A DNA stretch of 64,000 nt from positions 7,954,893 to 8,018,892 of the forward strand of contig NC_014623.1 of NCBI RefSeq assembly GCF_000165485.1, read 5' to 3'. The notes under the pieces were generated by a model. It saw nothing but the letters and a program-made list of their open reading frames with translations. It made no database searches and was not told the DNA's origin. This DNA is from Stigmatella aurantiaca DW4/3-1. Its GTDB lineage: Bacteria; Myxococcota; Myxococcia; Myxococcales; Myxococcaceae. The position numbers were made by a program, and so were the translations under genes. Shown one piece after another: positions 19,733-28,159 of the stretch (position 1 is its first letter; every line of letters begins with the position of its first letter).

Positions 19733-22700
19733 CTACCCCAACTCCACCACCCTCATTCCGAAGAGCTTGTCCACGGCCAGCAACAGCTCGTCGCTCACCT
19801 GAACCTTGAGGGCCGTGCCGCCGATGAGGGCCTCCGCCTCGCCGGGGAACAGCACGCTCACCGCCACGGGCGTGGCCCCGGCGTACTGCTTCCCAAGCTG
19901 CGTCAGCTTGGACAGCCGCTCCTCGGTGAGCAGGTCCGCGGGCACGCGCAGCTCCAGCCGCTTCGTGCGCTTCTCGCGCACCACCTTGAGGCTCTGGATG
20001 TCCTCGACGATGAGCTCCGCCGTGGGCGACTCCTCGTCGCGCTGGCTGATCTGCACCGTGCCCGAGACCAGGATGGGGTCATCCCCCTTGAGCAACGTCT
20101 CCCAGTTCTCGTACCCCGGCTTGGGCCCGCCCTTGGTCCACTTGCCGTCCTTGCCCATCATCGAGCGGCCTCCCTCCTTGCCCGGGAAGCACACCAGCTC
20201 GATGGAGCCCGACAGGTCCTCCAGCGTCACCCACGCCATGCGCTTGCCCGTCTTCGTCGGCCGCTCACGCAGCGCCGCGACGATGCCGCCCACGGTGATT
20301 TTCTCGTCGCGCCGCGCCCGCTGCACCGAGGTGACGGGCCGGGCGTAGCGCTTCAGCTCCTTGTCGTACTGGTGCAGCGGGTGACCGGACACGTAGAAGC
20401 CGATGGCGTCCTTCTCGAAGGCGAGCCGCTCCTTCTCGGGCCACTCCTCGACCTGCGCGTAGTCGTCCTTCATGCCCCCGCCGCCGCCCGCGGCCGGTCC
20501 CGCCAGCATCCCGAACAACGAGCTCTGCCCGGCGGCCTTGTCCTTCTGACTGGCGGAGCCCCGGTTCATGGCCCGCTCGATGGTCTCGAAGAGCTGGCGC
20601 CGGGGACGCTTCTCGAAGTCGAAGGCGCCGGCCTTGACCAGCGCCTCCAGCACCTTCTTGTTGACGCGACGGCTGTCCACGCGCTCGCAGAAGTCGAACA
20701 ACCCCTTGAAGAAGCCGTCCTTGCGCGCCTCCACGATGGATTCGATGGCGCCCTCGCCCACGCCGTTGATGGCGCCCAGCCCGAAGCGGATCTTCCCATC
20801 CACCGCGCCAAAGGCCATGTCCGACTGGTTCACGTCCGGCGGCAGCACCTGGTGCCCCGCCTCGCGCGCCTCGCCGATGTGCCGCACCACCTTGTCGGTG
20901 TTGTCCTTCTCGCTGGTGAGAAGGGCGGCCATGAACTCCACCGGAAAGTGCGCCTTCAGCCACGCCGTGTGGATGGTGATGAGGCCGTAGGCGGCCGAGT
21001 GGCTCTTGTTGAAGCCGTACTCGGCGAACTTCTCCATCAGGTCGAAGATTTCGCCGGCCACCTTCAGGTCGACGTTGTTCTTCTTGCAGCCCTCCAGGAA
21101 GCCGGCGCGCTCGGCCTGCATCACCTCGGCCTTCTTCTTGCCCATCGCGCGGCGGAGCAGGTCCGCGCGGCCCAGGGTGTAGCCTCCCAGCACCTGGGAG
21201 ATCTGCATCACCTGCTCTTGGTACACGATGACGCCGTAGGTGTCCTTGAGCACCGGCTCCAGGGCGGGGTGCGGATACGTCACCGGCTCGCGGCCGTGCT
21301 TGCGGTTGATGAAGACATCCACCATGCCGGAGTCCAGCGGACCCGGCCGGTAGAGCGCGCCCGCGGCGATGACGTCTTCGAAGCAGGACGGCTTGAGCTT
21401 CATCACCATTTCGGTGAAGCCGCTCGACTCCATCTGGAAGACGCCGGCCGTGTCGCCATCGGCCATGAGCTTCCACATGAGCTCGTCATGCAGGGGAATG
21501 TCCTGCCGCTCAAGCTTCTTCCCGTTGGGCGGGTTGCGGTTGATGAGATCCAGCGCGTTCTGGATGACGGTGAGCGTCTTGAGGCCAAGGAAGTCGAACT
21601 TCACCAGGCCCGCCGCCTCCACCTCGTCCTTGGCGAACTGGGTGATGAGCGTCTTCTCACCGGGAGGCTGGTAGACGGGGACGAACTCCCACAGCGGCTT
21701 GTCCGCGATGACGACGCCGGCGGCGTGCATGCCGGGCTGGCGGTGCAGCCCCTCCAGCGCCAGGGCGATCTCCAGCACGTCCTTGGTGGTGACCGGCTTG
21801 CCCTCCACCTCGCCGACGTTCGAGGGCTTCTCCATCATCTCCTTGAGGCGGGCCTCCTGCTCGATGGCCTCCTTCAGGGTGATGCCGAGCACTTCGGGCA
21901 CGAGCTTGGCGATGCGGTCGCCTTCGCTGAAGGGCAGGCCGAACACACGGCACACGTCGCGCAGCACGCTCTTGGCCTTCAAGCTGCCGAAGGTGATGAT
22001 CTGCCCGACGTTCATCTCCCCGTACTTCTGCGAGACGTACTTGATGACCTCGTCGCGCCGGTCCTGGCAGAAGTCGATATCGAAGTCCGGCATCGACACG
22101 CGCTCGGGGTTGAGGAAGCGCTCGAAAAGCAGGTTGTAGGGCAGCGGATCCAGGTCGGTGATGCGCAGCGCGTACGCGACCAGGGAGCCCGCGCCCGAGC
22201 CACGGCCCGGCCCCACGGGGATGTTGGCCTTCTTGGCCCAGTTGATGAAGTCCTGGACGATGAGGAAGTAGCCGCTGAACCCCATCTTCTGGATGACGTT
22301 CAGCTCCAGGTTGAGGCGCGCCCGGTACATCTCCGGGTCGAACTTGGCCCCGGCGTGGTGCAGTTCCTTGAAGCGCTCGTGGAGGCCCTCGAAGGCCAGC
22401 TCCGCCATGAAGCTGTCCGGGGTGTGGCTGTCGGGCACCTTGAAGGTGGGCAGCATGGGCTTGCCCAGCTTGAGCTCCAGGTTGCACTGATCGGCGATGA
22501 CCTGGGTGTTGTGAACGGCCTCGGGGGTGTCCCTGAAGAACTCCAGCATCTCCTGGGGGCTCGTGACGTAGAGCTTGTCCGTGGAGTGCCGCAGACGCTT
22601 GCCATCCGACAACGTCTTGCCGCTGGCGATGCACATGAGCAGCTCGTGCGCACGCGCGTCCTCGCGCTTGATGTAGTGCGCGTCCGCGGTGGCGCACAGC

Positions 22701-23290
22701 GGGATGTCGAGATCCCGGCTGAGCTGCTTGAGGTTCTCGTTGGCCTTGTCCTGCTCGGGGATGCCGTTGGACTGCACCTCGAGGAAGAAGTGGCCCGGCT
22801 CGAAGATGTCCTTGTACTCGGTGGCCGCGCGCCGGGCGTGATCCATGTCCCCGCGGAAGCACGCGCTGGTCACCTCGCCGCCCAGACACGCGGTGAGCGC
22901 GAAGAGCCCCTTGCTGTGCTGGGCCAGCACCTTCTTATCGATGCGCGGGTGGTAATAGAAGCCGTCCATGTAGGCCGTGGACGACAGGTAGCGCAGGTTC
23001 GCGTAGCCCTCCGCGTTCTGGGCCACCAGGATGAGGTGGTGGGCGACCTTCTCCGAGCGGTCCTCGCGGCCCTTGGTGCCGGCGACGTACGCCTCCATGC
23101 CGATGATGGGCTTGATGCCGGCATCCTTCGCCTTCTTGTAGAAGTCGATGGTGGCGAACATGTTGCCGTGGTCCGTCACGGCCACGCTCGACATCCCCTT
23201 GTCCTTCACCGTCTTGATGAGGTCCTTCATCCGGATGGCCCCATCCAGAAGTGAGTACAGGGTGTGCAGGTGAAGATGGGTAAAGGACAT
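19733..23290 (-). CDS. dnaE: DNA polymerase III alpha subunit
   Basis: This 1185-residue replicative polymerase is of normal DnaE1 length. The N-terminal PHP domain begins with FTHLHLHTLYSLLDGAI. The polymerase active site contains PDFDIDFCQDRR near residue 400, whose Asp residues bind catalytic metal. The glycine-rich GPGRGSGAGSLVAYAL lies just before it. A FNKSHSAAYGLITIHTAWLK block near 765 belongs to the finger/clamp region. HhH and OB-fold domains make up the C-terminus (KITVGGIVAALRERPTKTGK). It synthesises both DNA strands as part of the Pol III core. Confidence 0.98.
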   Translation of the reverse strand: MSFTHLHLHTLYSLLDGAIRMKDLIKTVKDKGMSSVAVTDHGNMFATIDFYKKAKDAGIKPIIGMEAYVAGTKGREDRSEKVAHHLILVAQNAEGYANLRYLSSTAYMDGFYYHPRIDKKVLAQHSKGLFALTACLGGEVTSACFRGDMDHARRAATEYKDIFEPGHFFLEVQSNGIPEQDKANENLKQLSRDLDIPLCATADAHYIKREDARAHELLMCIASGKTLSDGKRLRHSTDKLYVTSPQEMLEFFRDTPEAVHNTQVIADQCNLELKLGKPMLPTFKVPDSHTPDSFMAELAFEGLHERFKELHHAGAKFDPEMYRARLNLELNVIQKMGFSGYFLIVQDFINWAKKANIPVGPGRGSGAGSLVAYALRITDLDPLPYNLLFERFLNPERVSMPDFDIDFCQDRRDEVIKYVSQKYGEMNVGQIITFGSLKAKSVLRDVCRVFGLPFSEGDRIAKLVPEVLGITLKEAIEQEARLKEMMEKPSNVGEVEGKPVTTKDVLEIALALEGLHRQPGMHAAGVVIADKPLWEFVPVYQPPGEKTLITQFAKDEVEAAGLVKFDFLGLKTLTVIQNALDLINRNPPNGKKLERQDIPLHDELMWKLMADGDTAGVFQMESSGFTEMVMKLKPSCFEDVIAAGALYRPGPLDSGMVDVFINRKHGREPVTYPHPALEPVLKDTYGVIVYQEQVMQISQVLGGYTLGRADLLRRAMGKKKAEVMQAERAGFLEGCKKNNVDLKVAGEIFDLMEKFAEYGFNKSHSAAYGLITIHTAWLKAHFPVEFMAALLTSEKDNTDKVVRHIGEAREAGHQVLPPDVNQSDMAFGAVDGKIRFGLGAINGVGEGAIESIVEARKDGFFKGLFDFCERVDSRRVNKKVLEALVKAGAFDFEKRPRRQLFETIERAMNRGSASQKDKAAGQSSLFGMLAGPAAGGGGGMKDDYAQVEEWPEKERLAFEKDAIGFYVSGHPLHQYDKELKRYARPVTSVQRARRDEKITVGGIVAALRERPTKTGKRMAWVTLEDLSGSIELVCFPGKEGGRSMMGKDGKWTKGGPKPGYENWETLLKGDDPILVSGTVQISQRDEESPTAELIVEDIQSLKVVREKRTKRLELRVPADLLTEERLSKLTQLGKQYAGATPVAVSVLFPGEAEALIGGTALKVQVSDELLLAVDKLFGMRVVELG

Positions 23291-23561
23291 AGCGATCGGG
23301 AACGGCAGTCAGTCGAGGGAGCCCAAGCACCATAGGACCCTGGAAGGCCGCTCGCCAGTCAAGCGACGGGCGTTCGCTCCAGGGCCGGAAAATCGGCCTC
23401 GGCCACATCCTGTGCCACACCGGTGGCCTGGGGTGAAGAGGTAACACGCGGCCTCGGGCGGCGCTTGGCCGAGTCCCTGCAAAGCGGAGTTCACTCGCTG
23501 TCAATCCGGCGCGAAGACCGGCCATCCCGGACGGGAGGTTGGGGCAGGCTGGGGCGCCTGA

Positions 23562-25628
23562 ATGATGTCCCGACTTCGCCCCTCCTTCGCTCGCGCACTC
23601 GTGCTCGGCTGCCGGGCCGGCCTGCTGGTCTTCCTCGCCCTTTACACCCTGTGTGCCCTGTTCAACATGAAGCTGGGATACCAGGGAAACGAGAGCGCCT
23701 CCCTGCAGGACCGCGTCTGGAACGAGTTCCGGGGGGTGGTGCTGGGCCAGGTGGGCCGTCTGATCCTGGCGTACGCCGGGGTGGGCCTTGTTTTGGGGGC
23801 GTGGATGGGCGCGGGACTGTGGGCGCTGCGGGTGAGCCGCCGGGCCGTGTTCTGGGGCAGCGCGCTGGCGTGCCTGGCGGTCGAGATACCCTGGGTCTTG
23901 GCGGACATGGCGCACCATCCCCACCTCTACGCCGCCACCCTGTATGGGCGTGCGGCGTGGACGAAGGCCCTGCTGCTGGCGATGAGCGGCTCATCCCCCA
24001 CCGTGTGGCGGTTGGCGGCACTTCTGCCCGCCGTGTGGGTGCCCCTGGCCCTCTTCGTCAGTGGAGGCTTCCGCCCGCCCCGGTGGGCGTGGGGACTGGC
24101 CGCACTCGCCACGGCGCTGGCGCTCGGGTTCGCCAGCGGACAGTTCCAGGGCAAGACCCCAGCCCTGGCGAGCCCCCGTCCCAACCTCCTCATCCTCGCC
24201 GCCGATGGATTGCGGCCAGACCACTTCAGCGGCAATGGGTACGCCCGGCCCACGACGCCCCATATGGACCGGCTGATGCACGAGGGCACCCAGTTCCGGG
24301 AGACGGTGGTCCAAGTGCCCCGGACAGGCCCCTCGTGGGCCACGATCCTCACCTCCCAGTGGGCCGGAGAGCACCCCATCCGTCACACGCTGGTGGGCCA
24401 CGAAGCGCGGGAGGCCCGGCTCACCACGCTGGCGACGGTCCTGGGGAGCGCGGGCTGGCAGACGGCGGTGGTCTCCGATTATGCGGGGGACATCTTCTCC
24501 CGCTTTCCGTTCGGCTTTCAGCGCGTGGAGGCCCCTGCCTTCAACTTTCCGGACCTGATCCGCCAGAGGATGCTCATCACCCATGTGGCGCTGCTGCCCT
24601 GGACGGCGCTCGTGCCCAGCCTCTTTCCCGAGCGGGGACAGTTCCCCGAGCTGACCGACCCCGCCCCCCTGCGCCGGGCGGCCCAACGCGCTATCGAGGG
24701 CTTCACCCCAGAAGCCCCCTTCGCGCTGCTCGTCTTTGGCTCCTCGACGCATTTTCCGTACGCCGCGCCCTTTCCCCACGAGGGTCACTTCATCGCGAAG
24801 GGCTACCGGGGCCCGTGGCGGTTCGGCGCCTCGCCGCAGATGGAGGCGCCCCCGGATGCCCCGCCGCCCACGCCCGAGGACATCGCCGCCCTCGCCGCCA
24901 ACTACGACGCGGCCCTGGTGACCTTCGATGCATTCGTGGGGGACATGCTGGCGGAGCTGGAGCGACGGGGGCTGATGGACTCCACCCTGGTGGTGCTGCT
25001 GGCGGACCACGGAGAGTCCCTGGCCGAGAACGGACGCGGCATCGGCCATGGCGACCACCTGTGGGGGAGCGAAACGCTCCGGGTCCCTTTCGTGCTGCGC
25101 TTTCCAGGCCGCGTGGCGGCGGGGCACACCGTGATGTCCCGGGCCCGCTCCATCGACGTGGCCCCCACGCTGCTGGACGTGTTGGGCGTGCCCGTGCCGG
25201 AGACGTTCCGGGGCCGGTCGCTCGCGCCATTCATCGTCCCGGATGCGTCGAAGGAAGAGCTGCCCGAACTCCCGGCCCTCATCGAGACGGACCTCTGGTT
25301 CTCCGACCGCGACGGCCAGCCCTACCAGCAGGTGCGGCTCCCCTACCCCTGGGTCTATGACCTCGCGGCCGTGGAACCGCCTCAGGGGGACATCGTCCTG
25401 AAACCGGAATGGGAAGCGCCCGTGGAGGCCGCCAAGCACCGCGGGCTCTACCTCGGACGCTGGAAGCTGCTCGAGCTGCCCACGCCCCGGGGGATGAAGG
25501 TGGAACTTTATGACGTCGTGACCGATCCCTCCGAACAGCAAGACGTCTCCGCCCAGCACCCAGAGGTGGTGGCCCCGCTGCGGGAGCTGCTCGCGCGGGA
25601 GCGCCCCAGGGGCCTGGAGACCCGCTGA
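23562..25628 (+). CDS. Membrane-bound alkaline phosphatase superfamily enzyme, sulfatase fold with Thr nucleophile
   Basis: An integral membrane protein of 688 residues. Four to five N-terminal membrane segments (about residues 15-34, 65-90, 95-115, 148-168 and 175-192) are followed by a periplasmic sulfatase-fold domain. Metal residues are visible as D215 in ILAADGLRPDHF and as LLADHGESL near 485. The classical CxPSR that becomes formylglycine reads TGPSW here, so the nucleophile is probably T255. This is the arrangement of LtaS/OpgB/EptA-like phospho-transferases rather than true sulfatases. It may transfer phosphoglycerol or phosphoethanolamine to an envelope glycan. MMSR allows a start at 23562 or 23565. 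Confidence 0.82.
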   Translation: MMSRLRPSFARALVLGCRAGLLVFLALYTLCALFNMKLGYQGNESASLQDRVWNEFRGVVLGQVGRLILAYAGVGLVLGAWMGAGLWALRVSRRAVFWGSALACLAVEIPWVLADMAHHPHLYAATLYGRAAWTKALLLAMSGSSPTVWRLAALLPAVWVPLALFVSGGFRPPRWAWGLAALATALALGFASGQFQGKTPALASPRPNLLILAADGLRPDHFSGNGYARPTTPHMDRLMHEGTQFRETVVQVPRTGPSWATILTSQWAGEHPIRHTLVGHEAREARLTTLATVLGSAGWQTAVVSDYAGDIFSRFPFGFQRVEAPAFNFPDLIRQRMLITHVALLPWTALVPSLFPERGQFPELTDPAPLRRAAQRAIEGFTPEAPFALLVFGSSTHFPYAAPFPHEGHFIAKGYRGPWRFGASPQMEAPPDAPPPTPEDIAALAANYDAALVTFDAFVGDMLAELERRGLMDSTLVVLLADHGESLAENGRGIGHGDHLWGSETLRVPFVLRFPGRVAAGHTVMSRARSIDVAPTLLDVLGVPVPETFRGRSLAPFIVPDASKEELPELPALIETDLWFSDRDGQPYQQVRLPYPWVYDLAAVEPPQGDIVLKPEWEAPVEAAKHRGLYLGRWKLLELPTPRGMKVELYDVVTDPSEQQDVSAQHPEVVAPLRELLARERPRGLETR

Positions 25629-25757
25629 ACGCGGCGGACGCCTTCACACTTCTTTACGAACGGCTCAAGCGCGCTCAAAACCGCCCCGGCATCTTGTCAC
25701 CATCGCCCTCGAGCGAAACATCAGCGCCCCTTCCGGGACGCCCAAGGAGAAGATGCC

Positions 25758-26189
25758 ATGAAGAAGATCGCCATTGCGGCCTCCGCCATCCTCGCCGTCG
25801 TGCTGCTCAGCGGCTTCCGCGGGGGAGGCTGGGGCCGGGACCCCGAGCGCATCAAGCAGATCATCACCTGGAAGCTCGACGACAAGCTCGATGACATCGA
25901 CGCCTCGGACGCCCAGAAGCAATCCATCCATGCCCTGAAGGACCGGCTGTTCGAGGACGGCCAGCAACTGGCGGGAGACCACAAGGCGGCCCGCCTGGAG
26001 GTGCTCACCCAGCTCGAGTCGGACAGGCCGGATGCCCAGAAGCTCCATGCCCTGGTGGATGCCCGCATCGACGCGGTCCGCGCCTTTGCCCACAAGGTGA
26101 CAGACACCGCCCTGGAGGTGCACCGCCTCCTCACGCCGAAGCAGCGCCAGGAGCTGGCCAGCGAGTTCCGCGAGCGTGCAGGCAACTAG
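25758..26189 (+). CDS. Spy/CpxP-like periplasmic protein
   Basis: A 143-residue protein with a signal peptide (MKKIAIAASAILAVVLLSGF) followed by an all-helical, highly charged mature part. The C-terminal RLLTPKQRQEL fits the LTxxQ motif of the Spy/CpxP/CnrX (heavy-metal sensing, periplasmic chaperone) group. Such proteins buffer envelope stress by binding unfolded proteins or metals. A good ribosome site (AAGGAGAAG) lies just before the ATG. It is flanked by same-strand genes about 130 and 75 bases away and may have its own promoter. Confidence 0.8.
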   Translation: MKKIAIAASAILAVVLLSGFRGGGWGRDPERIKQIITWKLDDKLDDIDASDAQKQSIHALKDRLFEDGQQLAGDHKAARLEVLTQLESDRPDAQKLHALVDARIDAVRAFAHKVTDTALEVHRLLTPKQRQELASEFRERAGN

Positions 26190-26263
26190 GCATTGGCTTT
26201 CAACGGACGGTGTTCCGGGGGGAGGGGCCGCCGTGCCGCACTGAACGGCGGCTGTGAGGACAG

Positions 26264-27100
26264 ATGGGCAGTCGACGGCGGGTCCACTATGTTCACCGGG
26301 TGAACTACACCGACTATGCCCACCGCATCCGTGCGTACGCTCACCTGGCGGAAGTGGCCGAGTATGGACGTGTGACCGAGACCGGAAAGGAGTATCCCCT
26401 CTTCCGGCTGACCGTCCCGGGCACGCACTGGCTCGTCATCACCGCGGGCTTCCATGGGGAGGAGCCTGCGGGGCCGCTCACGCTGGCGGAGAGCTTCGCG
26501 GAGGTGGTCGCGTACGCGAAGGCCCGCGACGTGGGACTGCGCGTCTACCCGTGCGTCAACCCGTCGGGCTTCGAGGATGGCACCCGCTACAACCGCAGCG
26601 GGGAGAAGCCGAACAATGACTTCCTCCGCTACGAGGTGAAGCCGGGCGAGTGGAAAGGCGAGCTGACCAAGGGGGAGCCCTTCCTGCGCTGGACGCTCTA
26701 CGATGGGGGCCCCAAGGAGACCCGGGCCGTGCGAGCGGACATCGTCCGCTTCCCCCCTCCCGCCGCGGCGCTCGACATCCACCAGGACAACTATCTGAAC
26801 GTGCAGGCAACCTACGCCTACACCTTCGGGGACAAAGCGGCTTACCGGCCCATGATGGAGGCCGCCTCGGCCCATGCCACCGTCATCCGCGGCAGCAAGG
26901 TGGACGAGAACAGTTGCACGGACGCGGACGGCTTCATCGAGTTCTGCGATGGCAGCGTGACCGATTACTTCCAGCGCCAGAACGTGCCCTACACCGCGAC
27001 GCTGGAGACAACCACCCGGACGCCGCTGGCCGCCTGCCACGCGATCAACCTCATCTGGATCCGGGGCTTCATCGATCTGGCGGCCCGCGGAAGAACGTAA
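26264..27100 (+). CDS. M14-type zinc carboxypeptidase/deacylase-like protein
   Basis: This 278-residue cytoplasmic protein carries the M14 zinc set: H64 and E67 (TAGFHGEEPAG), H173 (LDIHQDNY) and the catalytic Glu at about 248 (TATLETTTRTP). The short length and HGEE motif resemble the succinylglutamate desuccinylase/aspartoacylase and M14 DUF2817 groups as much as true carboxypeptidases, so the substrate is open. GAGGA is three bases before the ATG used; a GTG at 26300 is an alternative. It converges on the lysE-like gene with only six bases between. Confidence 0.78.
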   Translation: MGSRRRVHYVHRVNYTDYAHRIRAYAHLAEVAEYGRVTETGKEYPLFRLTVPGTHWLVITAGFHGEEPAGPLTLAESFAEVVAYAKARDVGLRVYPCVNPSGFEDGTRYNRSGEKPNNDFLRYEVKPGEWKGELTKGEPFLRWTLYDGGPKETRAVRADIVRFPPPAAALDIHQDNYLNVQATYAYTFGDKAAYRPMMEAASAHATVIRGSKVDENSCTDADGFIEFCDGSVTDYFQRQNVPYTATLETTTRTPLAACHAINLIWIRGFIDLAARGRT

Positions 27101-27106
27101 CGAGGC

Positions 27107-27724
27107 TCAGTCCACGATCAACCGCAGTGCCAACAAGCTGAACACCCCGGCCAATAACTGCTGCTGGAAACGAGCAAACCGCGGGTGACTGGACAGCCAC
27201 TGCCCCGCGCGCCCTGCGGCCACCGCGACGCCGCTGTTAAAAGTAGCGCCGATCGCATTGAGGATCGTCGCCAGGACAACGACTTGCGGCAGGACTGCCC
27301 CCTTGGCTGGGACAACGAACTGGGGGAACAACGCGATGAAGAAGAGGATGACCTTGGGATTGAGGATGTTGGTGAAAAGCGCTTGCTGAAAGACCTTTCC
27401 CAGGGATGCAGGCTCCAATTTCTGGAGCGCCAGGGAGGCCCCCTTGCTTCGGAATGCCTGCCACGCCAACCAGAGCAGATACATCGCGCCCGCGAAACGC
27501 AAGGCATTGTATGCCCATGGGACAGCGAGCAGAAAACTGGAAAGCCCCAGCCCCGCCGCAAGGGCATGGCAATAGGTGCCCACGCAGAAGCCCAGCACGG
27601 ACATGATGCCGGCAGCCGTCCCCTGACAAACGGAGCGGGAGAGCACCAGCAGCATGTCAGGGCCCGGGGTCACCACCAACGCCAAGGCGGCGGCGCTAAA
27701 TACCAACAGCGTCTGATACTCCAA
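27107..27724 (-). CDS. LysE/RhtB family amino-acid exporter (last gene of the N-nitrosation-type operon)
   Basis: A 205-residue integral membrane protein with about six hydrophobic segments and the LysE/RhtB signature VTPGPDMLLVLSRSV after the first helix and TNILNPKVILFFIALFPQF in the middle. The start is taken as TTG 27724 (LEYQTLLVF), because GAGAGGGGG lies just before it and the length then equals the family norm; an ATG 39 bases upstream is possible. Family members export basic or neutral amino acids and analogues. In this operon it is well placed to export a modified arginine or citrulline-type product, or to protect the producer. It starts 45 bases after the Rieske gene. Confidence 0.88.
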   Translation of the reverse strand: MEYQTLLVFSAAALALVVTPGPDMLLVLSRSVCQGTAAGIMSVLGFCVGTYCHALAAGLGLSSFLLAVPWAYNALRFAGAMYLLWLAWQAFRSKGASLALQKLEPASLGKVFQQALFTNILNPKVILFFIALFPQFVVPAKGAVLPQVVVLATILNAIGATFNSGVAVAAGRAGQWLSSHPRFARFQQQLLAGVFSLLALRLIVD

Positions 27725-27769
27725 AGGCGTGCCCCCTCTCGGATTCTCTGGACAGCATAGCACCCTGGT

Positions 27770-28159
27770 TCACGGCCCTCCTCCCTTCATTGCCGTGGAG
27801 GACGTCGCAGCCCCGGCCAATGCCGCACCGCAAGCCGCGAGGATCGGGCGGCGCTGCATGAAAACCGGGGCTGTCTCTCCGGAGGGGAGGACCGCCGTGG
27901 CCTGTCCTTCTCTGAGCACCATCGGACACGCTGCCCGCTCGAGGGGACGAAGTGGAATGGCGTTACCGTGCCAAGGACACCGGAGCTTGGCGGCAGGATG
28001 AGTCTCCCATGCGCCGAGGTGCAGAGGGCCTCCACGGTGAGGACACGCGTCCTTCAGAAGCAGGAGTCCTTGCGCGTCGGAACGAAAGAGGAAGTACCGT
28101 TCATCCCCTGCGATCAGGAAGTTCACATGTGCTGGTTCAAACCGCACCACTACAGGCAT
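27770..28159 (-). CDS. Rieske [2Fe-2S] ferredoxin-like protein
   Basis: A soluble single-domain protein of 129 residues. The Rieske cluster ligands are C39 and H41 (DACPHRGGPLHLG) and C61 and H64 (LRCPWHGNA), spaced as in Rieske ferredoxins of oxygenase systems. The start ATG at 28159 lies inside the end of the upstream diiron/cupin gene (10-base overlap) with GGAGAT before it, so translation is coupled. The last 25 residues are an Ala/Gly-rich tail. It most probably passes electrons to the diiron site of the neighbouring oxygenase, which needs reductant; no dedicated reductase gene is present here. Confidence 0.88.
   Translation of the reverse strand: MPVVVRFEPAHVNFLIAGDERYFLFRSDAQGLLLLKDACPHRGGPLHLGAWETHPAAKLRCPWHGNAIPLRPLERAACPMVLREGQATAVLPSGETAPVFMQRRPILAACGAALAGAATSSTAMKGGGP

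Noticed and set aside
25758-26189. Minus-strand frames covering the Spy-like gene
   Set aside because: The plus-strand product has a clear signal peptide and the LTPKQRQEL motif and is preceded by a strong ribosome site.
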